From Flavobacterium sp. GSB-24 (GTDB lineage: Bacteria > Bacteroidota > Bacteroidia > Flavobacteriales > Flavobacteriaceae), in the NCBI RefSeq assembly GCF_027924665.1, contig NZ_AP027043.1, positions 4,650,001 to 4,714,000 on the forward strand: a DNA stretch of 64,000 nt. Direction: 5' to 3'. The notes beneath the pieces were generated by a model that saw nothing but the letters and a program-made list of their open reading frames with translations, was not told the origin of the DNA and ran no database searches. Both the position numbers and the translations under genes were made by a program. Positions 8,440-16,811 of the stretch are shown here, in pieces. The stretch's first letter is position 1. Each line of letters starts with the position of its first letter.

Positions 8440-8664
8440 TTAACTTTTAAGATGTTTTATTGGATCAAAGTTTTCTGCACGACCACTGTATTGTCCTTCT
8501 TCAACAGCTATTTTCAATATTAATAATTTATTTTCTTCTTCTTCCAAAAGACGCAATCCAGCTCTCACAACTTCACTTGCATTTTTATATCTTCCTTCAG
8601 AAAGTCTATTTTTAATAAAATTTTCAAAATGATTTCCTAATGATATAGAAGTATTTCTTCCCAT
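8440..8664 (-). CDS. Orphan ParD-type antitoxin
   Basis: A 74-residue ribbon-helix-helix antitoxin of the ParD/CopG type (NTSISLGNHFENFIKNRL, then the helix pair SEGRYKNASEVVRAGLRLLEEEE). The C-terminal toxin-binding tail ends early at FDPIKHLKS. In the intact pair at 33.3 kb the antitoxin continues about 10 more residues and overlaps parE. No toxin frame follows here: the next 190 bases have only stops and an inverted repeat. It is likely a decayed toxin-antitoxin module that kept its antitoxin, or an anti-addiction copy. Sequence resemblance to the second ParD is obvious (ASEVVRA.LR..EEEE). Confidence 0.82.
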   Translation of the reverse strand: MGRNTSISLGNHFENFIKNRLSEGRYKNASEVVRAGLRLLEEEENKLLILKIAVEEGQYSGRAENFDPIKHLKS

Positions 8665-8756
8665 GCTTAATTTTTAGAATTATAAAGTTACTAAAAATTG
8701 GTAATTCCTTCTACTTTCTTTTAATACAACGTCTTTTTACTTTAAATATGCTCCAC

Positions 8757-8789
8757 AAAAAAAGCCCGTCAATAAAACGGACTTTTATG
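8757..8789 (-). terminator. Terminator after the LysM gene
   Basis: On the minus strand AAAGTCCGT, a short loop, and ACGGGCTTTTTTT form a stem with a strong T-run about 20 bases past the LysM gene stop. Confidence 0.85.
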
Positions 8790-8807
8790 CAAAAAGCGTA
8801 ATTTAAT

Positions 8808-9179
8808 TTACGCCGTTGGTATTTTCAATTTCCAACCAGGTTGAATTAAGTCTGGGTTTGAAATAACATCTTTATTAGCTTCAAAGATTGTCTGCCAGGA
8901 AACTCCAAATTCTTTTCCAATTTTAGAAAGCGAATCACCGCTTTTTACAGTATAATCTGTTGTAGGTCTTGCGGCAACTTGAATATTCATTACCACATCG
9001 CCAGATCTATAATCTGGATCAATTTTAGCATAAGAATTCCAAAGTTTTTCTTTGTCCTCAGCAGATTTTGCTTCTCCGTCAATATATAAAACGTTATCCT
9101 GCTCTCTTAACTGCAAATTGGCGATTCCTAATTCAGCTGCCAAACTTGTCAATTCTCTATATTTATCTAGTAAACTCAT
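8808..9179 (-). CDS. BON-LysM domain protein (Kbp/YgaU-like)
   Basis: A 123-residue soluble protein. The N-terminal 70 residues resemble a BON-type fold (ELGIANLQLREQDNVLYIDGEA). Residues about 75-121 are a LysM domain (YTVKSGDSLSKIGKEFGVSWQTIFEANKDVI, NPDLIQPGWKLKIP). The same BON plus LysM order occurs in E. coli Kbp, a small potassium-binding protein; whether this one binds K+ is inference. There is no signal peptide. It lies 6 bp downstream of a BON-domain lipoprotein gene, so the two are co-transcribed and end at a strong terminator. Confidence 0.88.
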   Translation of the reverse strand: MSLLDKYRELTSLAAELGIANLQLREQDNVLYIDGEAKSAEDKEKLWNSYAKIDPDYRSGDVVMNIQVAARPTTDYTVKSGDSLSKIGKEFGVSWQTIFEANKDVISNPDLIQPGWKLKIPTA

Positions 9180-9185
9180 GATTCT

Positions 9186-9665
9186 TTATTTAATAGTTAA
9201 TTTGTTATCAACTTTTTTGGGTTTCAATTCCTGTATGCTTTGTAATAGAGGCTGTAATTTATCTCTTTTAATTTCTCCCGAAAGTGTTACAACACCTCCT
9301 ACAACAGTTGCACTTACGCCATCGTAAGCATCTACTACTTTATGTATCGATTTATCTAATTCAGCATCTGAATTGATTACCACAGTTGCTGCAGCAGGTT
9401 CTTGATTAGCTCTTGCAATTTCGCAGGTATTCACTACGGATTTTACACCTTTCGTTGCTCTAACACTTTTTTCGATATTTTTTTTGAAAATTTCGTCGTC
9501 GCAAGTTCCAGTAATTGTTGCGACACCTTCATGCACAGTAACTTGTATGTTTGGTGTGTCACTTAATTTTTCGCTGATTGCTTTTTCTATATCTGCATCT
9601 TTAGGAGCGCATGCTGCAAGTGAAAGAAAAAGACCGATTCCCAATAAAATTGATTTGATTTTCAT
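9186..9665 (-). CDS. BON-domain lipoprotein
   Basis: A 159-residue lipoprotein. The signal MKIKSILLGIGLFLSLAAC gives a lipobox with Cys19. Two BON-like repeats follow: residues about 25-85 (IEKAISEKLSDTPNIQVTVHEGVATITGTCDD) and 95-158 (DAELDKSIHKVVDAYDGVSATVVGGVVTLSGEI). BON domains bind phospholipid or membrane surfaces, and OsmY-type proteins of this kind act in envelope stress. It is the first gene of a two-gene operon with the LysM protein. Confidence 0.87.
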   Translation of the reverse strand: MKIKSILLGIGLFLSLAACAPKDADIEKAISEKLSDTPNIQVTVHEGVATITGTCDDEIFKKNIEKSVRATKGVKSVVNTCEIARANQEPAAATVVINSDAELDKSIHKVVDAYDGVSATVVGGVVTLSGEIKRDKLQPLLQSIQELKPKKVDNKLTIK

Positions 9666-9985
9666 AATAATAAAGTTTTAATAATTAACTATCTAAAATT
9701 AAACAGTTTAAATATCAAAACATTATAGGATATGCTCGTGGGTTTTATATCTTTTCCAGTAAAAAGAATTTTTCAATTTTAATTAAACACAATCTTTATT
9801 ATTTTACAAGGTTTTTCTCCACAATGTTTTACTATATATAATAATCAAAAAATTACTTTTCCAATAAAAAATAACGTTAGGAACTCAAACTCAATCCACT
9901 CAAAAAACCTTTAAAAGTTTTATGATTTTCAGATTTGTGATTTGGTAATTTTCAGCCTATATTTGCTATCGAATAAAAACAGAAT
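9666..9985. other. Gene-free stretch between divergent genes
   Basis: About 320 AT-rich bases with no plausible reading frame. The dnaX promoter lies at its right end. The left half should carry the promoter of the BON lipoprotein gene, but I find no convincing box there. Confidence 0.5.
9934..9965 (+). promoter_or_regulatory. dnaX promoter
   Basis: TTTG, 20 bases, then TATATTTG: both boxes fit the Bacteroidota primary sigma consensus (TTTG -33, TAnnTTTG -7). The -7 box ends 20 bp before the dnaX ATG. Confidence 0.8.
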
Positions 9986-11763
9986 ATGGAACAATTTGTA
10001 GTATCGGCTCGTAAATACCGCCCGCAGACCTTTAAGGATGTTGTGGGGCAAAAAGCCATTACCAACACTTTGTTGAATGCTATTGACAGCAATCACCTTG
10101 CTTCTGCACTTTTGTTTACGGGACCACGTGGAGTTGGAAAAACTACCTGTGCGCGTATCTTGGCCCGCAAAATAAACCAGCCTGGATATGACGATCCAAA
10201 TGAAGATTTTGCTTTTAACGTTTTTGAGTTAGATGCTGCTTCAAACAACTCAGTTGATGACATTCGAAGCTTGATTGATCAGGTTCGAATCCCGCCGCAA
10301 ACTGGACAATACAAAGTATATATCATTGACGAGGTTCATATGTTGTCTTCGGCTGCTTTTAATGCTTTTCTTAAAACTTTAGAAGAACCGCCAAAACATG
10401 CTATTTTCATTTTAGCAACAACAGAAAAACACAAAATTATCCCGACGATTTTATCTCGCTGTCAGATATTTGATTTTAAAAGAATTACAGTAAAAGATGC
10501 TAAAGAACATTTGGCTGAAGTTGCAAAAAGTCAAGGAATCAATTTTGAAGATGATGCACTGCACATTATTGCTCAAAAAGCAGATGGTGCAATGCGTGAT
10601 GCTTTGTCTATTTTTGACCGTGTGGTTTCGTATTGCGGAACTAATTTAACACGTCAAGCCGTAACCGAAAACCTAAACGTTTTAGATTACGAAACTTACA
10701 TTTCGATTACCGATTTGATTTTGGAAAATAAAATTCCAGATCTTTTATTAGCATACAACGATATTCTTGCAAAAGGTTTTGACGGACATCATTTTATTGC
10801 TGGATTGGCTTCTCATTTTAGAGATTTACTAGTCAGCAAAACGCCTTCTACCATTGCTTTATTAGAAGTGGGAGAACAAGCACAGCAAATGTATGGCGCT
10901 CAGTCTCAAAAATGTTCTCAGGAATTTTTATTGAAAGGAATTGATATTGCAAACGACTGCGATTTGAAATACAAATTGAGTCAGAATCAGCGACTTTTAG
11001 TAGAATTATGTTTGATGCAATTGGCCTCTATCAACTTTGATGGAGAAAAAAAAAAGTTGAGCAATTCATAATTCCGCCTACTTATTATAAAAATGGAAGC
11101 TTCTCTATAACGGAAGTTAAAACCCCAGATTTAAAATCCCAAAATCCAAATACGGAAGAAAAAATCAATATCGATGTCAATCAAAATGGCAGTGAAAACG
11201 ATAATTCTAACGTTCCAAAAACTGGAAATAGTACTCCATCTGTAGAAGTTCCAAAAGTTCAAACTGCGGAAACTCCGAAAACAGAAACAAGCAATACGCC
11301 TAAGGTTTCTGCATTTTCATTGGCAAGTATCCGAAAAAAGAAAGAACTTGAGGCAAGCAGTAAATCTTACGTAAAACCTTCATCTGTTTTACCTACTGAA
11401 GAATTTACAGAAACTGAAATGTTATTGCATTGGAACAAATATGCAGAACGTTTAGGTCAAAAAGGATTCAAAATTATGGAATCTATCCTATTGATCAACG
11501 ATCCTGTTTTGGATGGTACAAGAATTCTTTACGAACTGCCAAACGAAGGTTCAAAACTAGAGTTTGAAAGTCAGATTAATGGATTATTAGGGCATTTAAA
11601 AGGACATTTACACAATCATGATATTACTATTGAAGTAATTGTAAATGAAAAAGTAGAAGCTAAAAGAAGTTATAACAATCAGGACCGTTACAATCGTTTC
11701 TTAGAGATCAATCCAAACATCGAACTTTTGCGTTCAACATTTGGATTAGATTTGAAAGATTAA
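9986..11763 (+). CDS. dnaX: DNA polymerase III gamma/tau subunit, expressed through a -1 frameshift
   Basis: The clamp-loader ATPase of DNA polymerase III. The zero frame gives 361 residues: Walker A GPRGVGKT at 46-53, Walker B DEVH at 115-118, sensor region ILATTEKHKI, and domain III to about 355. It then ends at TAA (11069-11071). Immediately before lies A10G (11046-11056), read as xxA AAA AAG, the classic dnaX slippery heptamer. A -1 shift there continues as KVEQFIIPP... through a Pro/Glu/Thr-rich linker into a tau-type C-terminal domain ending at 11763, about 592 residues in all. The -1 part has no ATG start of its own. So a short gamma-like and a long tau-like form are likely. The zinc-binding cysteines between Walker A and B in E. 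coli DnaX are absent here. A homopolymer sequencing error is the alternative. Confidence 0.88.
11046..11056 (+). promoter_or_regulatory. dnaX slippery frameshift site (A10G)
   Basis: Ten A then G, in phase A AAA AAG with the zero frame. The zero-frame stop comes four codons later. Both -1 ribosomal slippage (as in E. coli dnaX) and RNA polymerase slippage (as in Thermus dnaX) act on such runs. A GGAG lies directly upstream. I see no strong stem-loop directly downstream. Confidence 0.75.
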
Positions 11764-11778
11764 TTTTTTTGTTTCTGC

Positions 11779-12357
11779 TTACAGATTTCTAATTCCGAAA
11801 TTATAAACTTTATCAAGCCATTTTTTTCTCTGCTTTTCTTCAGAACCTTTGATAACTCCTATATAACTGACTCTTACAGGTTTTATACCGCAAAATTCTA
11901 GAGTAGATTTTTTTAACTGATTAACACTTGGTCTTCCGTAAACAAATCTATAATACCAGCTCGGCTGATCTAAAGTTGTAATTATGTGTGCAGTCTTTCC
12001 TTTTAGCAGTTTATCCCACCAAACTGAATTTTCTCTGTACTGAAAAGCCATTCCTGGAAGAAATAAACGATCGATAAAGCCTTTTGTTATAGCTGGAAGT
12101 CCTCCCCACCAAACGGGATGTATCCATACCAAATGATCTGCTCTTTTGATTTTATCCCAAGATTCCAACAAATCGGGTTCTAATTCGGTTCGTTTTTGGT
12201 AACCAAATTTTAAATTGGGATTAAAATCTAGAGATGCAATTGTAATAGTTTCTATTACAGCGCCAGAAGCTTCGGCTCCATTTTTATAGGATTCTGCAAT
12301 GCCAAAATTAAAGCTGTCAGGATTTGGATGCCCGTTTATAATCAGTATTTTTTTCAT
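11779..12357 (-). CDS. NAD(P)H-dependent oxidoreductase, flavodoxin fold (MdaB/KefF-like)
   Basis: A 192-residue flavoprotein of the NAD(P)H:quinone reductase family. The FMN phosphate-binding start KILIINGHPNPDSFN, the WIHPVWWGGLPAITKGFIDRLF core and the GMAF(Q)Y loop are typical of the two-electron quinone reductases. These reduce quinones without forming semiquinones. There is no signal peptide, so it acts in the cytoplasm. Upstream on the same strand, 160 bp away, is a Crp-type regulator that could control it. The exact substrate is unknown. Confidence 0.87.
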   Translation of the reverse strand: MKKILIINGHPNPDSFNFGIAESYKNGAEASGAVIETITIASLDFNPNLKFGYQKRTELEPDLLESWDKIKRADHLVWIHPVWWGGLPAITKGFIDRLFLPGMAFQYRENSVWWDKLLKGKTAHIITTLDQPSWYYRFVYGRPSVNQLKKSTLEFCGIKPVRVSYIGVIKGSEEKQRKKWLDKVYNFGIRNL

Positions 12358-12440
12358 ATTGTTCTTTTTTCAAAAATACTATTCGACTTATTTCTTTTAC
12401 TGGACAAATGTCCTGAATATTGAAATTGCTTGATTTAATT

Positions 12441-12505
12441 TTCTAGCAGATTTTTTATCTGAAGAAACGATTGAAAAAATCTGCGTAATCTGCAAAATCT
12501 GTGTA
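12441..12505. repeat. Intergenic repeat with AATCTGCGTAATCTGC strings
   Basis: GCAGATTTTTTATCTG and AAAAAATCTGCGTAATCTGC form an imperfect inverted repeat, followed by AAAATCTGTGTAAA. The strings resemble those in the perfect inverted repeat near 13.7 kb, so it is probably the same dispersed family. Confidence 0.45.
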
Positions 12506-12517
12506 AAACAAAAAATA

Positions 12518-13078
12518 CTATATCGCTGCTTTTCTGATTCGGCTTAGATGTCTTGGTGTTATTCCTAAATAGGAAGCTAAATATTGCAACGGAATTAACT
12601 CCAAATATTTTTTCTGATTTTTGTAAAGTTCTTCATAACGCTGTGCGCCTGATAATTTCTGAAAAGAAATCATTCTCTTTTGAAGGTTTACAAATTCTAG
12701 TTCTGTTAATTTCCTGCCCGTTTCCTGCCAGTTGAAACTTGATTTATATAATTCTTCCAGGCTTTTTCGATCTAAAACCTGTAATTCTGTATCTGCTAAG
12801 GCCTGAATGCTTTCTTCTGCTTTTTCTTCTGTTATAAAGCTGGCAAACGAAGCCATAAATTCATTTTCAAAGGCAAAGCAATTGGTGATTTCATCTCCTT
12901 TATGATTGATAAAAAAGGAACGAAGAATTCCTTTCTTTATAAATACAATTTCATTGCAAACCTGATTCTCTGTTAATAAAAGTTCGCCTTTTTTCAGTGT
13001 TCGAAATGTGATTAAATCATCTAAAAGATCTAATTCTTCCTGAGAAAAATCTTGAATGGACTGGAAAATTGACCTCAT
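12518..13078 (-). CDS. Crp/Fnr-family transcriptional regulator
   Basis: A 186-residue regulator. Residues about 20-110 form a cyclic-nucleotide-binding beta-roll (LKKGELLLTENQVCNEIVFIKKGILRSFF), without the arginine/glutamate pair needed to bind cAMP. The C-terminus (LEL IPLQYLASYLGITPRHLSRIRKAAI) is a truncated winged helix-turn-helix typical of Bacteroidota Crp-like regulators. It probably senses something other than cAMP. It lies 16 bp downstream of the TMEM175-like gene on the same strand, so they are likely co-transcribed. Confidence 0.88.
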   Translation of the reverse strand: MRSIFQSIQDFSQEELDLLDDLITFRTLKKGELLLTENQVCNEIVFIKKGILRSFFINHKGDEITNCFAFENEFMASFASFITEEKAEESIQALADTELQVLDRKSLEELYKSSFNWQETGRKLTELEFVNLQKRMISFQKLSGAQRYEELYKNQKKYLELIPLQYLASYLGITPRHLSRIRKAAI

Positions 13079-13094
13079 TTATTAAATATCAACT

Positions 13095-13667
13095 TTAAGA
13101 AAAAACTCTTTCAATTCTTTTATCAGGAATAAGCCATAGCATTGCTACTATAAAATAAGCAGCTCCTGAGATCCATTCGTTATAAAATGAAGCTATTATT
13201 CCTATTATATACAAAACTGCAGAAGCTTTTCCTTTTAAATCTTTTCCTAATGCTTTAGCCAAGAGCGAATCTTTTCCTTCTGTATCAACAATTATTTTTT
13301 GAAGAATTACAAAAGCTATTGCGCACAACAACAAAATGACTCCGTATAATGCCATTGCTGCTTTTGAGAAATTATGTTCTCCCATCCATCCTGTCGAAAC
13401 TGGAATTAGGGATAACCAAAACAATAAATGCAGATTGCTCCACAAAATTTTTCCGTTTACTTTAGATAAACCGTGCAGTAAATAATGGTGATTGTTCCAG
13501 TAAATTCCAACGTAAATAAAACTCAATATATAACTTAAAAACTTAGGTATTAATGGTTTTAGATCTGCAAACTCGTTTCCTTCCGGCACTTTAATTTCTA
13601 AGATCATAATGGTTATTATAATTGCCAAAACACCATCACTAAAGGCTTCAAGTCTAGTTTTATTCAT
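13095..13667 (-). CDS. TMEM175/DUF1211 family membrane protein
   Basis: A 190-residue membrane protein with about six helices. It begins MNKTRLEAFSDGVLAIIITIMILEIKVP, the FSDGVxAI motif in the first helix of the bacterial TMEM175 family, which forms K+-permeable channels as tetramers of six-helix subunits. WNNHHYLLH in the second or third helix also fits the family. It is followed after 16 bp by a Crp-type regulator. Channel activity here is inferred from the family. Confidence 0.88.
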   Translation of the reverse strand: MNKTRLEAFSDGVLAIIITIMILEIKVPEGNEFADLKPLIPKFLSYILSFIYVGIYWNNHHYLLHGLSKVNGKILWSNLHLLFWLSLIPVSTGWMGEHNFSKAAMALYGVILLLCAIAFVILQKIIVDTEGKDSLLAKALGKDLKGKASAVLYIIGIIASFYNEWISGAAYFIVAMLWLIPDKRIERVFS

Positions 13668-13711
13668 TTACTAAGATTTAAGTTTTCAACTTATAGGTTA
13701 AAAAAGTCTGT

Positions 13712-13785
13712 CACGAATTCCACAGATTTACACGGTTTTTTTATGCTTTGTAAAATATAACTTGTGTAAATCTGTGGAATTCGTG
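13712..13785. repeat. Perfect 22-bp inverted repeat
   Basis: CACGAATTCCACAGATTTACAC and its exact complement GTGTAAATCTGTGGAATTCG.. are separated by 30 bases. It lies between ppx and the TMEM175 gene and can form a long hairpin on either strand, possibly ending the polyphosphate operon. A degenerate relative lies at 61.7 kb. Confidence 0.8.
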
Positions 13786-13805
13786 GCAAAAAAAGTTATT
13801 GTACT

Positions 13806-14696
13806 TTAAATTTTTCCGTAATACATCGCTTTTACGATTCCGTCAGAAAGTCCAATTTTTGGAACGTAAATCTGGCGTGCGCCGCTCCACTTCATCGCAT
13901 TTAGGTAAATACGGGTAGCGTGAATAATAACGTCGGCACGGTCAGAATTCAGACCTAATTCGGCAATTCTTTGCTCGTAAGACAATGAATTTAAGAACGC
14001 ATATTGTGAATTAATATAAATGTATGAAAGCGGTTTTTCTTGCTGCTTTCCAGACATTTTAAATAATTTATTAATATTCCCCCCAGAACCAATCAAGGTA
14101 ACTTCCTCGTATCCAGCTGTATTCGTTTTGATCCATTTTTCGATTTCGTCCCAAACCACATCATGAACCATATTGTTCAGCAAACGAACGGTTCCAGCTT
14201 TAAAAGATCTTGAATTTATCATTTTTCCATCAGAGAATAATGTAAATTCAGTACTTCCACCTCCCACATCTACAAAAAGATAGGTTTCGTCTGTTTTTAA
14301 TAAATGATGTAAATCTGTAGAAGCAATAATTGCAGCTTCTTTTTTACCGTCGATAATTTCAATTTTAATGTCGGCTTTTTTCTTAATCAAAGCCACCACT
14401 TCTTTTGCATTATAGGCTTCACGCATTGCAGAAGTTGCAAATGCCATATAACGCTCTACTTTATGTACTTTCATCAAAAGGTTAAATGCTTTCATAGCAT
14501 CAACCATTCGGTCTATATTTTCTGGTGAAATTTCTCCAACTGTAAAGGCATCTTGCCCTAAACGAATTGGTACACGAACAAGGGAACTTTTGTTAAACTG
14601 TGGTTCTTTCCCATCTTGTTCCACAACGTTGGATATCAGAAGCCTCATGGCATTTGAACCGATATCTATCGCTGCAAACTTCCTTATATTAATCAT
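13806..14696 (-). CDS. ppx: Exopolyphosphatase (Ppx/GppA family)
   Basis: A 296-residue actin-fold phosphatase that hydrolyses terminal phosphate from polyphosphate or acts on pppGpp. I use the ATG giving MINIRKFAAIDIGSNAMRLL; the longer frame adds two codons from a GTG. The phosphate-1 motif AAIDIGSNAMRLL, the YLFVDVGGGSTEFTLF phosphate-2 loop and TLIGSGGNINKL are all present. It is shorter than E. coli Ppx (about 510) and matches the compact Bacteroidota form lacking the C-terminal HD domain. It is the last gene of the sixA-ppk1-ppx operon. Confidence 0.9.
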   Translation of the reverse strand: MINIRKFAAIDIGSNAMRLLISNVVEQDGKEPQFNKSSLVRVPIRLGQDAFTVGEISPENIDRMVDAMKAFNLLMKVHKVERYMAFATSAMREAYNAKEVVALIKKKADIKIEIIDGKKEAAIIASTDLHHLLKTDETYLFVDVGGGSTEFTLFSDGKMINSRSFKAGTVRLLNNMVHDVVWDEIEKWIKTNTAGYEEVTLIGSGGNINKLFKMSGKQQEKPLSYIYINSQYAFLNSLSYEQRIAELGLNSDRADVIIHATRIYLNAMKWSGARQIYVPKIGLSDGIVKAMYYGKI

Positions 14697-14727
14697 GCTC
14701 ACTATATGATTTGAAATTGTTTTATTA

Positions 14728-16806
14728 TTAATTTACTTTTTGAGGAACCTCATCCAGCATTGCTATTTTATTCTGATAATACTTATAGGTCTCAAATTGT
14801 GCTCTAAATGGGGCATGATGATTTTTAGGTTTATATTTATTATCTAATTTATACGAATGATATCTTACTTTTACGTTTCCTTTCCAGGCAATGTTGAAAT
14901 TATCTATCAGTTCTTTTTTAATTTCAAGGTCATAGATCGGACACGTTACTTCAACTCTTCCGTCAAGATTTCTGGTCATGAAATCGGCAGATGAAATGTA
15001 AACTTCTGTTAAACCTGCATTTCCAAAAATATAAACTCTTGAATGTTCCAAATAATTATCAACGATACTTATGGCTTCTATGTTTTCACTCATTCCCGGA
15101 ATTCCAGGAATTAAAGAACAAATTCCTCTCACTTGAAGCTGAATTTTCACACCGGCATTACTGGCTTCGTATAATTTATCGATCATTTTAAAATCAGATA
15201 AACTATTCATTTTTAATTTAATATGTGTCTTTCTACCCGCTAAGGCATGAAGAATTTCACGATCAATTAGTTTTATAAATTTTGTTCTGGTATAATGCGG
15301 CGATACAATTAAATGTTTGTATCTATGAACTCTATAATTGATGTCAAAAAATTCAAATATTTTTGATGTGTCTTTTAAAATTCCCTGATGGCAGGTAAGA
15401 AGCGTAACATCGGTATAAATTTTTGCTGTCGATTCGTTGAAATTTCCAGTTGAAATAAATCCGTAACGTCGGTTTTTATCTTCTTCTGTCCTTTCAATAA
15501 CACATATTTTACTGTGTACTTTAAGACCTTTCATTCCAAAAATCAGTTCGATACCTTCTGTCTGCATTTGTTCTGCATAGGAAATATTCGAAGCTTCATC
15601 AAAACGCGCCTGAAGCTCGATTTGAACCACTACTCTTTTTCCATTCTTAGCAGCATTAATCAGCGAACTGATAATCTGTGAATTTTTTGCTAAACGATAT
15701 AAAGTAATTTTAATACTTGTAACTTTAGGATCTAAAGCTGCTTCGCGCAAAAACTTTGTCAAATAAGAAAAAGACTGATATGGTGCATGTACCAAATAAT
15801 CTTTTTTACTGATTTTTTCTAAAATACTTCCTTCTAAACTTAAACCCGGAACCGGAAGCGGCTCATTTGGCTTATACAATAAATCGTAACGTCCTAAATT
15901 TGGAAAGCTCATATAATCACGTCGGTTGTGATATCTTCCTCCTGGAATAATACTATCTGTTTCGACGATTTTCATTTTATCTAGGAAGAAACGCAGCGTA
16001 TCTTCTTCGATTAAACTATCATAAATAAAACGAACTGGTTCTCCTATTCGGCGGTCTTTTACAGATGTAGCAATTTTTTCGAGCATACTTTTACTCAAAT
16101 CACTATCAATGTCCAATTGCGCATCACGAGTAATTTTGATCATGTGCGCCGAAACAGTCTTATAATCAAATATATTGAAGATGTTTTTCAGTTTAAAACG
16201 AATAACATCATCGATTAGAATTACATATTGTTTTTCATCTTCTGAAGGAAGAACGACAAATCTGTTTATGTTTTTCGGAATTTCGATTAAAGCATATCGA
16301 ACCTCATCATTTTTCAATTCCAAACGTACTGCCAAATAGCCTAAAGTATCTTTTAATACTGGAAAAACAGCCAAATCATTCAGAATAATTGTTACTAATT
16401 CTGGACTTAATTTTTGGGTGAAAAAATCTTTTAAAAAGCATTCCTGCTTTGGCGTGATCTGATCTTCGTTGATAATAAAAATGTTTTCAGATTCAAGCTC
16501 TGCTTCGATATTTCCTAAAATACGTAAACTTTCAGACTGCTGCTGAATTACGATTTCTGTAATATCTTTAATTAATTGATGGGCAGAAATACCTCCCAAA
16601 TATTTTTCGCCAGAAATTCCAGAGAGACTTAATCTACGAATGGCTGCATACCGAACTCTAAAGAATTCATCTAAATTGTTTGAAAAAATTCCAACAAAAC
16701 GCAGTCTGTCTAAAAGTGGAACCGTGTTGTCTGCTGCTTCTTGAAGCACTCTTGCATTAAACGCTAACCAGCTTTTTTCTCTATCGATATATTTCTGTTC
16801 GTACAC
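14728..16806 (-). CDS. ppk1: Polyphosphate kinase 1
   Basis: A 692-residue PPK1 that reversibly makes polyphosphate from ATP. The N-terminal domain YIDREKSWLAFNARVLQEA is diagnostic. The catalytic phospho-histidine is His431 in GLKVHSKICVIER, in the first phospholipase-D-like domain, with TGNFNESTAKIYTD following. The C2 domain carries DGRVEVTCPI. The apparent start is GTG (VYEQKYIDREK), preceded by no better in-frame ATG. It lies 5 bp after the SixA-like gene and 31 bp before ppx, so synthesis and degradation of polyphosphate are encoded together. Confidence 0.96.
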   Translation of the reverse strand: MYEQKYIDREKSWLAFNARVLQEAADNTVPLLDRLRFVGIFSNNLDEFFRVRYAAIRRLSLSGISGEKYLGGISAHQLIKDITEIVIQQQSESLRILGNIEAELESENIFIINEDQITPKQECFLKDFFTQKLSPELVTIILNDLAVFPVLKDTLGYLAVRLELKNDEVRYALIEIPKNINRFVVLPSEDEKQYVILIDDVIRFKLKNIFNIFDYKTVSAHMIKITRDAQLDIDSDLSKSMLEKIATSVKDRRIGEPVRFIYDSLIEEDTLRFFLDKMKIVETDSIIPGGRYHNRRDYMSFPNLGRYDLLYKPNEPLPVPGLSLEGSILEKISKKDYLVHAPYQSFSYLTKFLREAALDPKVTSIKITLYRLAKNSQIISSLINAAKNGKRVVVQIELQARFDEASNISYAEQMQTEGIELIFGMKGLKVHSKICVIERTEEDKNRRYGFISTGNFNESTAKIYTDVTLLTCHQGILKDTSKIFEFFDINYRVHRYKHLIVSPHYTRTKFIKLIDREILHALAGRKTHIKLKMNSLSDFKMIDKLYEASNAGVKIQLQVRGICSLIPGIPGMSENIEAISIVDNYLEHSRVYIFGNAGLTEVYISSADFMTRNLDGRVEVTCPIYDLEIKKELIDNFNIAWKGNVKVRYHSYKLDNKYKPKNHHAPFRAQFETYKYYQNKIAMLDEVPQKVN

Positions 16807-16811
16807 TGTAA

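Noticed and set aside
11320-11763. A separate 147-codon gene after dnaX
   Set aside because: It starts with TTG, its frame is open back to the A10 run, and its sequence fits a tau C-terminal domain. It is the -1 frame extension of dnaX.
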